From: Porphyromonadaceae bacterium UBA7042 | Lineage (GTDB): Bacteria; Bacteroidota; Bacteroidia; Bacteroidales; Muribaculaceae | Length of the DNA: 16,487 nt | NCBI GenBank assembly: GCA_002494015.1 | Contig: DLAR01000018.1 | Span: 1 to 16,487 of the forward strand | Direction: 5' to 3' | Shown here: piece after piece, positions 6,764 to 13,968 of the stretch | Numbering within the stretch: position 1 is the first letter of the stretch | Layout: each line of letters opens with the position of its first letter | Position numbers and translations under genes: made by a program | The notes under the pieces: generated by a model | Told to the model about the DNA's origin: nothing | Seen by the model: the letters and a program-made list of their open reading frames with translations, nothing else | Database searches by the model: none

Positions 6764-9544
6764 TTAGTCCTCAAAACTATTTACTGGTGTTATATTTATT
6801 CGGATAGACTGAATAGTATTTCTTGTATTCCGATAACCGGGAATATTAATACTGAATCCGACAACATCAGCTACAGCATTAAGCGGAAAACGCTTGGTGA
6901 CTCCACTCTGAGGCGTGGAATCTTTATCAATAATATAAATTATTAATTGGGGAGTTCTACCCAACCCTAATTTTTCTCGTATAGAATTCAAAGTAGCGAT
7001 ACTATGGTCAAAACCCTGCATATTAAGCGATTTCCCCTCATTTTTAGAGGTATCAATATCAGATAAAAAATCATTAAATGAACGAAGAACACCAATATTC
7101 AATACGCCATCTAATCGTCCGGGTGTTTTCTGAGTACGGTTAACCATATTGATAGATAATCTATCTGAAAGAACCCATTTCTTGCTTTCTTTTGAATTCA
7201 ATACTCCAGCCAATATAACATTCCAATTCCCAAGACAACCGATTTCAGTCATTTTATCCATCCACTCGGTGAAAGCATCAAGTTCATTCAATCCTTTTAG
7301 GCGACTTGAATAATGATAATTTTTCAAATATTTCTTGATGTTGTCCCATGAAATTCCTTGCCAAAGAATATTTCGGTCTGCATACGGATTATCAACAAGA
7401 ATTGTAGGTTCGCCTAATGATAATAAAAACGCTCTCGTTTTTATCATATTTTCTTGGAGTGTCTCCAATTTGTTATCAAACACTCCGGTTTCAATAGTGT
7501 GTCCAGCAAAATCATACTCAGCCCCTATCGCTGATTGCTGTTTATTTTTGGAAACTATTTGAAGCCACTTAGCCGATGGCGAGGCCATTATCTTAGGGCC
7601 ACAATCGGCTGGAGAGACCCCAATTTTAGACATAAGTCTAATTTCATCACGAAGCCTTTGATCCATATTTGCAATAAACTCAAATTGGTCTCTGACATTT
7701 CTAGTCATCCATATCCTTGGTAGAAGTTCATACCCAGAACGATAACCAAACCAACGGCCCATTTGCATTAACGTATCCGCACACCTAGATGGCCTCAAAA
7801 AATATGTAGAAATCAGACCTTCAAGAGTAAGTCCTCTTGAAAGAGTATTTCCGCCTATAACAAGGAATGCCGGTGCCAGTTCTGGCATTTCGTCGGCTTC
7901 CGGATAAACTAATCTACCAATAATTCTGTTATCATCAATTTTTTCACTATTGTCGACACACAAATGTATGCCATCAGTATATTCCTTCCGAGAATTTTCA
8001 TCGTTAACCAATATATTAGAAAGGCCAATATTCAAAATCGTTTTTATAAACGGCTGGATTTCATCGAACAAAGGATAATCGGTTATTTCTTTACCGCCAT
8101 TGGATGCTGAGTAGGTAGGATAACTTTTCCTAAACTCATTTAACGAGAAACGAGCGGTTTCTTTTTCCCATACCTCTCTACAAATATTGATAATTCTGTC
8201 CACAGAGCTACTCGTGAACCATTGATTAATGGCATTTGAAAGATTCCTATGATGGTTCACTTTTCTACTTGTATGAATAAGCATGCTCACAGGCTTTTTG
8301 TAATCATACTTTCTCATACATGCCACTCCGCAAATAAACCAACATATAGCAGTAATCAGAGAATTAGGTAAAAAACGAAGATTTCCATCTTGCAAATCAT
8401 TGAGATTCTGCACTTCTTCATTAGAGATATTCCTTACGATATCAATTCCTGAAAAAGAGACATTATCATTAATGTCTTCTCCATCATATCCAAAAATCTG
8501 TTGAGGGCCAAAATATTCATCAGAGGTACAAAGCGCGGTTATAAAATCTTTAGGATACAACGATTCCTCTCCCGGCCCCTCATTCAGCACATTAGCATAC
8601 GGAGTTGCTGTATACCCTATATAATTTACCGCTTGGAACGGGACAGTCGCCATCTTTCCTTTAGTTGAGCGGTTATTAATCAAATCAAGGATTCTTTTAT
8701 TGATTTTCGTCCTTTCTTCCTCCATAGAAGTATTAATACTAGCCTGATCACACTCATCATCAATAACTAGCATACGAATATTTTCTCTTGGACTCTGAGT
8801 ATAGAACATCCATTCTATTAAATTCTCAAGACGTTTTGTATTTTTAATACATACTAATAGATAACGTTTTTTGCTATCCTTTTCGAGTTTTTTATCTCGC
8901 AATTTCTTTCCGTCTTCTTCTACCTTCGCTGGGTTTGAAATATATTCCCAATCCCACTTGCTATCTCGCAAATCCGAAATTAATCGACGTTGAGTTTGAT
9001 GTCGTAAATTATTCATCATGCCGGATAAAACAACGAACATATTCCATCCATAATCAGCAGCCATAGCAATTAAAGCAGCCATGTTTGCAGTCTTACCCGA
9101 TTGTACATTACCGATAATAAGACCTTTTACAGCACCAATTTCGCGTGTTTTACTACTAAGGCAACGTAATGTCTTTATAGCCGCATCCTCTATCAAATCA
9201 ACAGTTCTTTCACCAAATCCAATACGGGCCAACTGTCTCCTATAAGTTTGCCACGCAGAATCTTCTCCCAAAGGCACAGTTAAAACATTTTCTTCATTTT
9301 GACCGCCAATTACAGTTGCACCTTTTTCATCAATAAGAATTTCGACTTCTTCACTCCTTTTTCTTTCCTGCTCAACAACATCATGCCATTCTGTCGCAGA
9401 TAATAATGGCCAATGATTCTTTTTAGCGTTGAATTTCAGAAAATATACGAGGCCATCTTCAGAATCTTCTCCAGCTAAATATAATTCGTCCCATGATGTA
9501 CCATTACTCCGTTCTTCTTTAATCCATTTAATTATCTGTTCCAT
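6764..9544 (-). CDS. Z1-domain SF2 helicase-like ATPase, putative defence protein
   Basis: This intact 926-aa protein is a Z1-domain ATPase. Helicase-like motifs appear in order: Walker A GNVQSGKT (145-152) in the family signature GLIIGNVQSGKTANMAALIA, followed by VVLSGMMNNLRHQTQRRL (171-188), Walker B MLVIDDECDQAS (258-269), motif III YIGYTATPYANVL (308-320), LIHTSRKVN (422-430), and a motif V/VI block GGNTLSRGLTLEG (564-576) with QMGRWFGYR (594-602). The C-terminal third ends in the pattern QLIIYIIDKDS...VVGFSINIPG. Z1 proteins are known from restriction/defence loci beside DNA methylases, GHKL (MutL/MORC-like) ATPases and nucleases; they are thought to move on DNA. None of those partners is here. 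The gene follows the 225-aa protein by 19 bases in an AT-rich cassette unlike its neighbours, a sign of horizontal transfer. No nuclease motif was recognised. The family is confident; the role is inferred. Confidence 0.9.
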   Translation of the reverse strand: MEQIIKWIKEERSNGTSWDELYLAGEDSEDGLVYFLKFNAKKNHWPLLSATEWHDVVEQERKRSEEVEILIDEKGATVIGGQNEENVLTVPLGEDSAWQTYRRQLARIGFGERTVDLIEDAAIKTLRCLSSKTREIGAVKGLIIGNVQSGKTANMAALIAMAADYGWNMFVVLSGMMNNLRHQTQRRLISDLRDSKWDWEYISNPAKVEEDGKKLRDKKLEKDSKKRYLLVCIKNTKRLENLIEWMFYTQSPRENIRMLVIDDECDQASINTSMEEERTKINKRILDLINNRSTKGKMATVPFQAVNYIGYTATPYANVLNEGPGEESLYPKDFITALCTSDEYFGPQQIFGYDGEDINDNVSFSGIDIVRNISNEEVQNLNDLQDGNLRFLPNSLITAICWFICGVACMRKYDYKKPVSMLIHTSRKVNHHRNLSNAINQWFTSSSVDRIINICREVWEKETARFSLNEFRKSYPTYSASNGGKEITDYPLFDEIQPFIKTILNIGLSNILVNDENSRKEYTDGIHLCVDNSEKIDDNRIIGRLVYPEADEMPELAPAFLVIGGNTLSRGLTLEGLISTYFLRPSRCADTLMQMGRWFGYRSGYELLPRIWMTRNVRDQFEFIANMDQRLRDEIRLMSKIGVSPADCGPKIMASPSAKWLQIVSKNKQQSAIGAEYDFAGHTIETGVFDNKLETLQENMIKTRAFLLSLGEPTILVDNPYADRNILWQGISWDNIKKYLKNYHYSSRLKGLNELDAFTEWMDKMTEIGCLGNWNVILAGVLNSKESKKWVLSDRLSINMVNRTQKTPGRLDGVLNIGVLRSFNDFLSDIDTSKNEGKSLNMQGFDHSIATLNSIREKLGLGRTPQLIIYIIDKDSTPQSGVTKRFPLNAVADVVGFSINIPGYRNTRNTIQSIRINITPVNSFED

Positions 9545-9563
9545 AGACTAAGAACTAAGACCA

Positions 9564-10241
9564 TTAACAATTTACATTTTTAGGAGAGACACAAGGTATA
9601 ACCTCGATTTTCATTTTATCCGACAAACCGAGTCGGGAAGCAATTAATCTCAACATCTTACAAGCCTCTTTTACAGTATTCGGCAACGCAAGATACAATG
9701 ATTCTGCAACTTTCCTACGTTTACCAGTAGTATTAGTAGTTGCTAATAATGGGCAATTCCCATTCAAATCAAAATTCGCTTTAGAAGATACCAAACGAGG
9801 TCCTAATTTATCAATACACGCCATAAAAACGTCACAATAAGTATCGTAATCAAGAACCTCTCCATCAGCCATAGTCACTTGCAATCTATTTTTTTGTTTT
9901 GAAGCTCTACCTATCTTAGGATTACCCTGAGCCTTCAAATCCTTCCCCACTTCAATTTTAAGTCCCAAATCGAGCAAACGATTAATATTAATTAATTGAG
10001 CTGTTTTCTCGCGTGTATCAGTCCTATTTATATAATACCAGCCGGGGACAATCTCTCTAGTATAATATTCTAACTCCGGATATATTTCTTGTGACACTAA
10101 TGGCCGTTTAGCATTTTCCAAAGTTATTTCCGGGAATCGATTCACACCTATCTTTATCAATACTTGAATCATTGTATTGATAGGACTTTTATAACATATT
10201 TGTTCCCCATCTGGGAATGTAACTTTTATCAAATCGGCCAT
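9564..10241 (-). CDS. Unrecognised protein with tandem duplicated domain, Z1 partner
   Basis: I cannot name this 225-aa protein. It looks like two copies of one domain of about 95 residues. Copy A (4-98) runs IKVTFPDGEQICYKSPINTMIQVLIKIG ... GWYYINRTDTREKTAQLININRLLDLGLKIEV. Copy B (119-214) runs LQVTMADGEVLDYDTYCDVFMACIDKLG ... LYLALPNTVKEACKMLRLIASRLGLSDKMKIEV. Each has a VT-x2-DG hairpin, a helix ending in K-[IL]-G, a middle PL-[VL] segment, an aromatic strand followed by [NT]-T-x-[KE], and a final long helix ending in KIEV. Copies are joined by a basic linker (KIGRASKQKN). No catalytic motif, signal peptide or membrane segment is seen, so it should be cytoplasmic. It is the first gene of a two-gene operon with the Z1 ATPase and may be its specificity or DNA-binding partner, which is inference. 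Confidence 0.82.
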   Translation of the reverse strand: MADLIKVTFPDGEQICYKSPINTMIQVLIKIGVNRFPEITLENAKRPLVSQEIYPELEYYTREIVPGWYYINRTDTREKTAQLININRLLDLGLKIEVGKDLKAQGNPKIGRASKQKNRLQVTMADGEVLDYDTYCDVFMACIDKLGPRLVSSKANFDLNGNCPLLATTNTTGKRRKVAESLYLALPNTVKEACKMLRLIASRLGLSDKMKIEVIPCVSPKNVNC

Positions 10242-10302
10242 GATTAAACGGTTTTACTTAGTATCGTCAACTGTGATGTAATAGTAAATAATCTATCTGA
10301 TG

Positions 10303-10310
10303 CAAATTTA
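10303..10310 (-). promoter_or_regulatory. Predicted -7 box of the Z1 cassette
   Basis: Plus-strand CAAATTTA gives TAAATTTG on the minus strand, a perfect TAnnTTTG, about 62 bases before the ATG at 10241. A convincing -33 TTTG was not found. It is the only such box in the AT-rich 10242-10409 spacer that points at the cassette. The spacer holds no other gene I can support. Confidence 0.5.
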
Positions 10311-10409
10311 ATACTTTTTCTTATATCGCACACATTAGAATGATAGTATCTTACAAAATTTCGCAATAAGATTATTTTAATATACAAATTAACAACTTTC
10401 AGCAAAACA

Positions 10410-10437
10410 AGAGTGGCGTGATTTCTCACGCCACTCT
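10410..10437 (-). terminator. Terminator of the pdxJ-exbB-exbD-tonB operon
   Basis: A perfect 12-bp stem (10410-10421 with 10426-10437) with a TTTC loop lies 13 bases beyond the tonB stop. On the minus strand it is followed by TGTTTTGCTG, a modest U-tract. It marks the right edge of the AT-rich Z1 island. Confidence 0.8.
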
Positions 10438-10449
10438 GCTTATCTTTAT

Positions 10450-11262
10450 CTATTTGAACCGATAGGTGATTGTGCCGGTCTGGGAGACGGGTGCCGAGCG
10501 GTCGACGCTGAAACGGGATGCGCGGGCAGCCGCGATGCAGTTCTGACGGGTTTTGGAACTCGTGGCCGCCTGTCCGGTCCCCGAGGCATAGGAGGCTGAT
10601 GTCACCTCTCCATCGCGGTTGACCGAGACGCGGATGGTGATTGTCCCGAGAGGGCCGCGCGGAGGACGCTCGTAATGGGCGATTGTGCGCCCTTTTAGAT
10701 TGTGGCCGGGCGTGCCGCTGACAGCACCCATGTCGGCATTACCGTCGGGACTTCCGGCACTGCCTTGTCCCGAGCCGCCGGTTCCGGCAAAATTGGCGCC
10801 GACGCGGTTGGCGATTGCCTGACGCTTTTCCTGCTCACGCTTGGCTCGTTCTTCGGCCTCTTTCTCAGCCTTGGATGGGCCTGACTGCTCGGGTGCGGGT
10901 TGCGGCTTGACCTTCTGCGGGGAAGGGCGTTCCGATGTCACGACCGGCGCAGGCTCGGCAGGGGTGCCGCTGTTGTCGAGCGACTCGGCGTCGCTTGACG
11001 GCAACTCGGCCACATCGTTGCTCGACGGTGCCGGTGACTGTGTACTCTGAGCATACTCGGGACGGTCACCCACCATGACATATTCGCCACCAAAGAGCAA
11101 CTCGGCCGAGTCGACCGGAGGCCATGTGCGGTCAGGGTCTTCAGCACCGTCATAATGCAGATAGAGCGACAGCAGCACAACGGCCACAGCGGCATGGAAT
11201 GCCACGGTGGCAATAACGGCTATAAGCCGGTTGCGGCGGTTGTCATCCTTTTTGTTCTCCAT
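10450..11262 (-). CDS. TonB/TolA-like energy transducer
   Basis: This 270-aa protein has the classical TonB layout. A short basic cytoplasmic N-terminus is followed by one membrane helix (about 13-35), which includes His23 at the place of the conserved TonB helix histidine. Then comes a periplasmic Pro/Glu/Ser linker (about 76-128), an Ala/Glu/Lys coiled segment SKAEKEAEERAKREQEKRQ (130-148) like TolA, a Gly-rich stretch (159-186) and a C-terminal TonB-type domain (about 190-270) with PRGPLGTITIRVSVNRDGEVTS and the final ITYRFK strand. It would carry proton-motive energy from ExbB/ExbD to outer-membrane transporters or to cell-envelope partners. It overlaps exbD by 1 base (TAATG). Whether it works as TonB or TolA cannot be decided here. 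Confidence 0.9.
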   Translation of the reverse strand: MENKKDDNRRNRLIAVIATVAFHAAVAVVLLSLYLHYDGAEDPDRTWPPVDSAELLFGGEYVMVGDRPEYAQSTQSPAPSSNDVAELPSSDAESLDNSGTPAEPAPVVTSERPSPQKVKPQPAPEQSGPSKAEKEAEERAKREQEKRQAIANRVGANFAGTGGSGQGSAGSPDGNADMGAVSGTPGHNLKGRTIAHYERPPRGPLGTITIRVSVNRDGEVTSASYASGTGQAATSSKTRQNCIAAARASRFSVDRSAPVSQTGTITYRFK

Positions 11263-11708
11263 TATTTGACAGGCTGTTTTTCTGAAGGACGCGAGCTCGC
11301 CGGAGCAGGCTTGGTGGCAAGCACCATTTTCAGATTATTGCGTGCGCCCAAGTCGAGCACTTCCACCAGTTTGCCGTAAGTCACACTCTCGTCGGCATAC
11401 ACGGCGATAAACCCTTCGGGGTTGTCATCCTTGGTCAGCAGCAGGTAGGTAAGCAGTTCGGCGGTATCCATCGCACGGGGTTCTGAATCGTCAAAGCTGG
11501 CATATATCACCATGTCCTTGTCGATAAAGACGCGTGTCCCGGGCTTGATGGCTGTCTGCTTGGAACTCTCCGGGAGGTTTATTTCAAGAGCTGTAGGGAA
11601 CACAAATGTAGATGTCACCATGAAAAAGATTAGCAGCAGGAAGATGACATCGGTCATCGATGCCATCGAGAACGCCGCCATCATATTGTTCTGTCTCTTT
11701 AGTGCCAT
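11262..11708 (-). CDS. exbD: ExbD/TolR family proton-channel subunit
   Basis: The 148-aa protein has a short N-terminus, one membrane helix (about 18-38) with the protonatable Asp20 in SMTDVIFLLLIFFMVTS, then the periplasmic domain starting LEINLPESS. The Asp is the proton-carrying residue of ExbD/TolR. Its C-terminus holds the typical YADESVTYGKLVEVLDLGARNNLKMVLATK region. Together with the ExbB-like protein it forms the inner-membrane channel that powers the TonB-like protein. It lies between those two genes: 14 bases after exbB, and 1 base overlapping tonB. Length and motifs are normal. The ExbD or TolR label is a matter of convention in this phylum. Confidence 0.92.
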   Translation of the reverse strand: MALKRQNNMMAAFSMASMTDVIFLLLIFFMVTSTFVFPTALEINLPESSKQTAIKPGTRVFIDKDMVIYASFDDSEPRAMDTAELLTYLLLTKDDNPEGFIAVYADESVTYGKLVEVLDLGARNNLKMVLATKPAPASSRPSEKQPVK

Positions 11709-11722
11709 AGTGTCTCAGGGGG

Positions 11723-12445
11723 TTATGCCGCAGGTTCGTTCAACAGGTCCATGAACTCCATCGTCTTGGATTCAAGCATGTTCATGACACCGTTTATGCG
11801 GGCGACAAGGTAGTTGTAGGCAAACAGGGCGATGATACCGACCACAAGACCAGCGACCGTGGTGACAAGCGCGGCATAGATGCCGTCGGCAAGCACTGCG
11901 ATATTGGCCGACGAGCCTGCCGACGCGAGATTATAGAACGCCTCTACCATACCGACTACCGTGCCGAGGAAACCGAGCATAGGTGCGCCGGCGGCTGTCG
12001 TGGCGAGCCACGGAAGTCCCTTTTCAAGACCTGCGACCTCGATATTGCCGGTGTTTTCAATCGTGACAAGAACGTCGTTCATTGGCCGGCCGATACGCGA
12101 AATTCCCTTGTCAATCAGCCGGGCATAAGGGGTGGCGGTGCGATCACACAGATTGCGCGCGCTCTCGATTTCCCCCTCGTGGATGTAGTCCTTTATGCGC
12201 TGCATAAACGACTTGTCCTCCCGGGCCGCGCGACGCAGCACGATGCATCTCTCTACAAATATATATATGCTGATTACCGAAAGGAGCGCCAGCACAATCA
12301 TGATGACCCCGCCGCGGGTGCATAGGTCCCACACCGAGAGTTGCGCGTTTTCGGCAACGGCGGCTGTGGCGGTTGTGACAGAGGTTACGGTATCGGCCAC
12401 GGCGACAGGCACTGACTGGGCAAGAATGGAAGCGAGTATCGACAT
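11723..12445 (-). CDS. exbB: MotA/TolQ/ExbB family proton-channel subunit
   Basis: This 240-aa membrane protein has three predicted helices (about 45-67, 148-170 and 190-213), with the family signature PMLGFLGTVVGMVEAFYNLA at 155-174 and the third helix GIYAALVTTVAGLVVGIIALFAYNYL. An Ala/Thr/Val-rich N-terminal extension (1-34) precedes helix 1. In Bacteroidota the same family occurs upstream of exbD and tonB, and here the order exbB-exbD-tonB with short gaps supports the assignment as the pentameric ion-channel subunit. It sits 41 bases after the pdxJ stop on the same strand, so it is likely on the pdxJ transcript. Confidence 0.92.
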   Translation of the reverse strand: MSILASILAQSVPVAVADTVTSVTTATAAVAENAQLSVWDLCTRGGVIMIVLALLSVISIYIFVERCIVLRRAAREDKSFMQRIKDYIHEGEIESARNLCDRTATPYARLIDKGISRIGRPMNDVLVTIENTGNIEVAGLEKGLPWLATTAAGAPMLGFLGTVVGMVEAFYNLASAGSSANIAVLADGIYAALVTTVAGLVVGIIALFAYNYLVARINGVMNMLESKTMEFMDLLNEPAA

Positions 12446-12486
12446 TGTTGAGTTTAAGTTGTGATGATTCTACATTTTTGAAGTTA

Positions 12487-13209
12487 TCAGGCGTTCTTTT
12501 TGAGACATGCCTTGTAGCGGGCGATTGTCTCGGCAAGTCCGAGATAGATGGCGTCGCAAATCAAGGCGTGGCCTATCGACACTTCGTTAAGATAGGGAAG
12601 GTGCTGCCTGAACCACGCCAGATTTTCAAGATTCAGGTCATGACCGGCATTGACCCCGAGCCCCACGTCATGAGCGGCCTCCGATGCTCTCACATACGGG
12701 GCGACCGCCTCCTCGGGATTGTGCGGGAAAGCGTCGGCATAGGGTTTGGTGTACAGTTCCACACGGTCAGCGCCGGTCTTGGCGGCAAGACGTATTGTCG
12801 CCACGTCGGGGTCAACGAAAATCGAAGTCCTGATTCCGGCCTCGCGCATCCGGTCCACCACCCCTGTCAGGAACTCGATATTATCGGCTACGTTCCATCC
12901 CGCCGACGAGGTCAGCGCGTCGGGAGCATCGGGCACGAGCGTGACCTGCGCGGGTTTCACTTTCAGGACAAGGTCGATGAACTCCTTGCTCGGATAACCC
13001 TCGATGTTGAACTCGGTCTTGACAAGAGGGCGCAGGGTGTAAACGTCGGCATACTTGATGTGACGCTCGTCAGGGCGGGGGTGAACGGTTATGCCGTCGG
13101 CCCCCATTGCCTCGCAATCCATAGCGACTTTCTCAAGATTGGGGAGATTTTCACCGCGTGAGTTGCGCAAGGTGGCAATTTTATTGATATTTACACTTAA
13201 ATTAGTCAT
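12487..13209 (-). CDS. pdxJ: Pyridoxine 5'-phosphate synthase
   Basis: PdxJ condenses 1-deoxy-D-xylulose 5-phosphate with 3-amino-2-oxopropyl phosphate to pyridoxine 5'-phosphate, the last ring-forming step of the DXP-dependent vitamin B6 pathway. The 240-aa length fits. The family signatures are complete: LSVNINKIATLRNSRG at the start, GITVHPRPDERHI with the catalytic His43, FNIEG with Glu70, VTLVPDAP, and VNAGHDLNLENL with His190, matching His45, Glu72 and about His193 of the E. coli enzyme. Cytoplasmic, no signal peptide. It is the first gene of the pdxJ-exbB-exbD-tonB block, an arrangement I know from other Bacteroidota. A predicted -7 box lies at 13300-13307. Confidence 0.96.
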   Translation of the reverse strand: MTNLSVNINKIATLRNSRGENLPNLEKVAMDCEAMGADGITVHPRPDERHIKYADVYTLRPLVKTEFNIEGYPSKEFIDLVLKVKPAQVTLVPDAPDALTSSAGWNVADNIEFLTGVVDRMREAGIRTSIFVDPDVATIRLAAKTGADRVELYTKPYADAFPHNPEEAVAPYVRASEAAHDVGLGVNAGHDLNLENLAWFRQHLPYLNEVSIGHALICDAIYLGLAETIARYKACLKKNA

Positions 13210-13270
13210 TTTTTAATGTCAATGTAATCTTTTTTGCCGCGGGCGTGGTTTCCATATAAAGGATAATTTG

Positions 13271-13278
13271 TAATTTTG
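13271..13278 (+). promoter_or_regulatory. Possible -7 box for the ACT-like gene
   Basis: TAATTTTG matches TAnnTTTG and lies 58 bases before the TTG start at 13336, on the right strand for the ACT-like gene. There is no clear -33 box, so this is weak. Confidence 0.35.
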
Positions 13279-13299
13279 TCGCCCTGACAGAATTGACTG

Positions 13300-13307
13300 C
13301 AAATTTA
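13300..13307 (-). promoter_or_regulatory. Predicted -7 box of the pdxJ operon
   Basis: Plus-strand CAAATTTA reads TAAATTTG on the minus strand, a perfect TAnnTTTG, about 91 bases upstream of the pdxJ start codon at 13209. It overlaps the putative leader of the divergent ACT-like gene. The -33 element is not evident. Confidence 0.45.
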
Positions 13308-13335
13308 GTCAGAAAAAACTGAAATTAGAAATATT

Positions 13336-13716
13336 TTGACCCGAAAAGCAGACATACAGCACCGCGATATTCCACTCACAGCCGGAATAAACCGCCTTTT
13401 CCCTCCCGTTGATGAAAGCTCGACGCTGATGGTCGCGTGCAGCCGCCGCGATTACAGCGCGTCACGCATTGCCCGCGCCGTGGAGGACTGCGACGCGCAT
13501 CTGCTAAACCTCAACGTGACTGCCGACAGCGATTATGATATGTCCAACCGCCTGATTGTCGAGCTTCGTGTCAACCACCGCAACCCCTCGGCCATCGCCC
13601 GGTCGATAGAGCGATATGGCTACGAGGTGGTAGATTTTGAGACCGGCGCCGCCAATGAAGACGACGAGACTGCCCGCCGCAGGCTTGACGAATTGATTCA
13701 TTATCTCGAATTATAG
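13336..13716 (+). CDS. Stand-alone ACT-like domain protein (CBS domains absent)
   Basis: The 126-aa product matches the C-terminal ACT-like half of the CBS-domain proteins that Bacteroidota often carry near NAD kinase and pdxJ: STLMVACSRRDYSASRIARAVEDCDAHLLNL, then IVELRVNHRNPSAIARSIERYGYEVVDF, then the tail RRRLDELIHYLEL. Relatives carry a pair of CBS domains before this part; here only about 30 residues precede it, and the upstream 126 bp is too short to hold CBS domains before pdxJ begins. There is no in-frame ATG before residue 33; the given start is a TTG at 13336, with an in-frame stop at 13306, so the start is uncertain (TTG, another weak codon, or Met33 at 13432). It could be a functional single-domain regulator or the remains of a longer gene. 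The usual neighbour nadK is not here. Confidence 0.65.
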   Translation: MTRKADIQHRDIPLTAGINRLFPPVDESSTLMVACSRRDYSASRIARAVEDCDAHLLNLNVTADSDYDMSNRLIVELRVNHRNPSAIARSIERYGYEVVDFETGAANEDDETARRRLDELIHYLEL

Positions 13717-13798
13717 TCTATAAAAAGGTTAACCGCAACGCACGTTTCACCGCCTACAGTTAAATTTATGTTAATTACAGCAAAAAGTTGCACTAAAA

Positions 13799-13830
13799 TT
13801 TGGCAGATATTTAAAAACTCCCTACCTTTG
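13799..13830 (+). promoter_or_regulatory. Promoter of tRNA-Pro
   Basis: TTTG at 13799-13802 is separated by 20 bases from TACCTTTG at 13823-13830, the textbook Bacteroidota -33/-7 arrangement. The tRNA begins at 13851, 21 bases after the -7 box, so transcription should start a few bases before it. This is the best promoter in the window. Confidence 0.85.
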
Positions 13831-13850
13831 CATCGCTTTTAAAGCCTAAT

Positions 13851-13924
13851 CGGGGTGTAGCTCAGTTGGTTAGAGTACGCGTCTGGGGGGCGTGAGGTCG
13901 CTAGTTCGAGTCTAGTCACCCCGA
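13851..13924 (+). tRNA. tRNA-Pro (anticodon GGG)
   Basis: The 74-base sequence folds as a complete cloverleaf. Acceptor CGGGGTG (13851-13857) pairs with CACCCCG (13917-13923), with discriminator A at 13924. The D stem is GCTC/GAGT, the anticodon stem CGCGT/GCGTG encloses loop CTGGGGG with anticodon GGG (Pro, CCC/CCU codons), the variable loop is AGGTC, and the T stem GCTAG/CTAGT encloses TTCGAGT. The stems use several G-U pairs. CCA is not encoded. It has its own promoter and terminator. Confidence 0.95.
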
Positions 13925-13929
13925 CTTAG

Positions 13930-13968
13930 AAAAAGGCATCGAGAATCGCTGATTTTCGATGCCTTTTT
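13930..13968 (+). terminator. Terminator of tRNA-Pro
   Basis: A long hairpin: 13930-13942 pairs perfectly with 13956-13968 and the stem continues inward (13943-13947 with 13951-13955, one G-U) to a 3-base loop, about 18 bp in all. The 3' strand ends in TTTTT and is followed by GCTTTTATC. A strong intrinsic terminator 5 bases after the tRNA. Confidence 0.88.

Noticed and set aside
6742..10250. CGTTTAA at 6742-6748 and its inverse TTAAACG at 10244-10250 flanking the Z1 cassette
   Set aside because: A 7-base match is expected by chance in AT-rich DNA and does not extend; not enough to call insertion ends.
10244..10429. 61-aa minus-strand open frame between the Z1 cassette and tonB
   Set aside because: AT-rich spacer that holds the tonB terminator and the cassette promoter; the peptide looks like translated non-coding DNA.
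12445..13161. 238-aa open frame on the plus strand opposite pdxJ
   Set aside because: It is antisense to pdxJ, whose conserved motifs are complete; the frame has no recognised domain.
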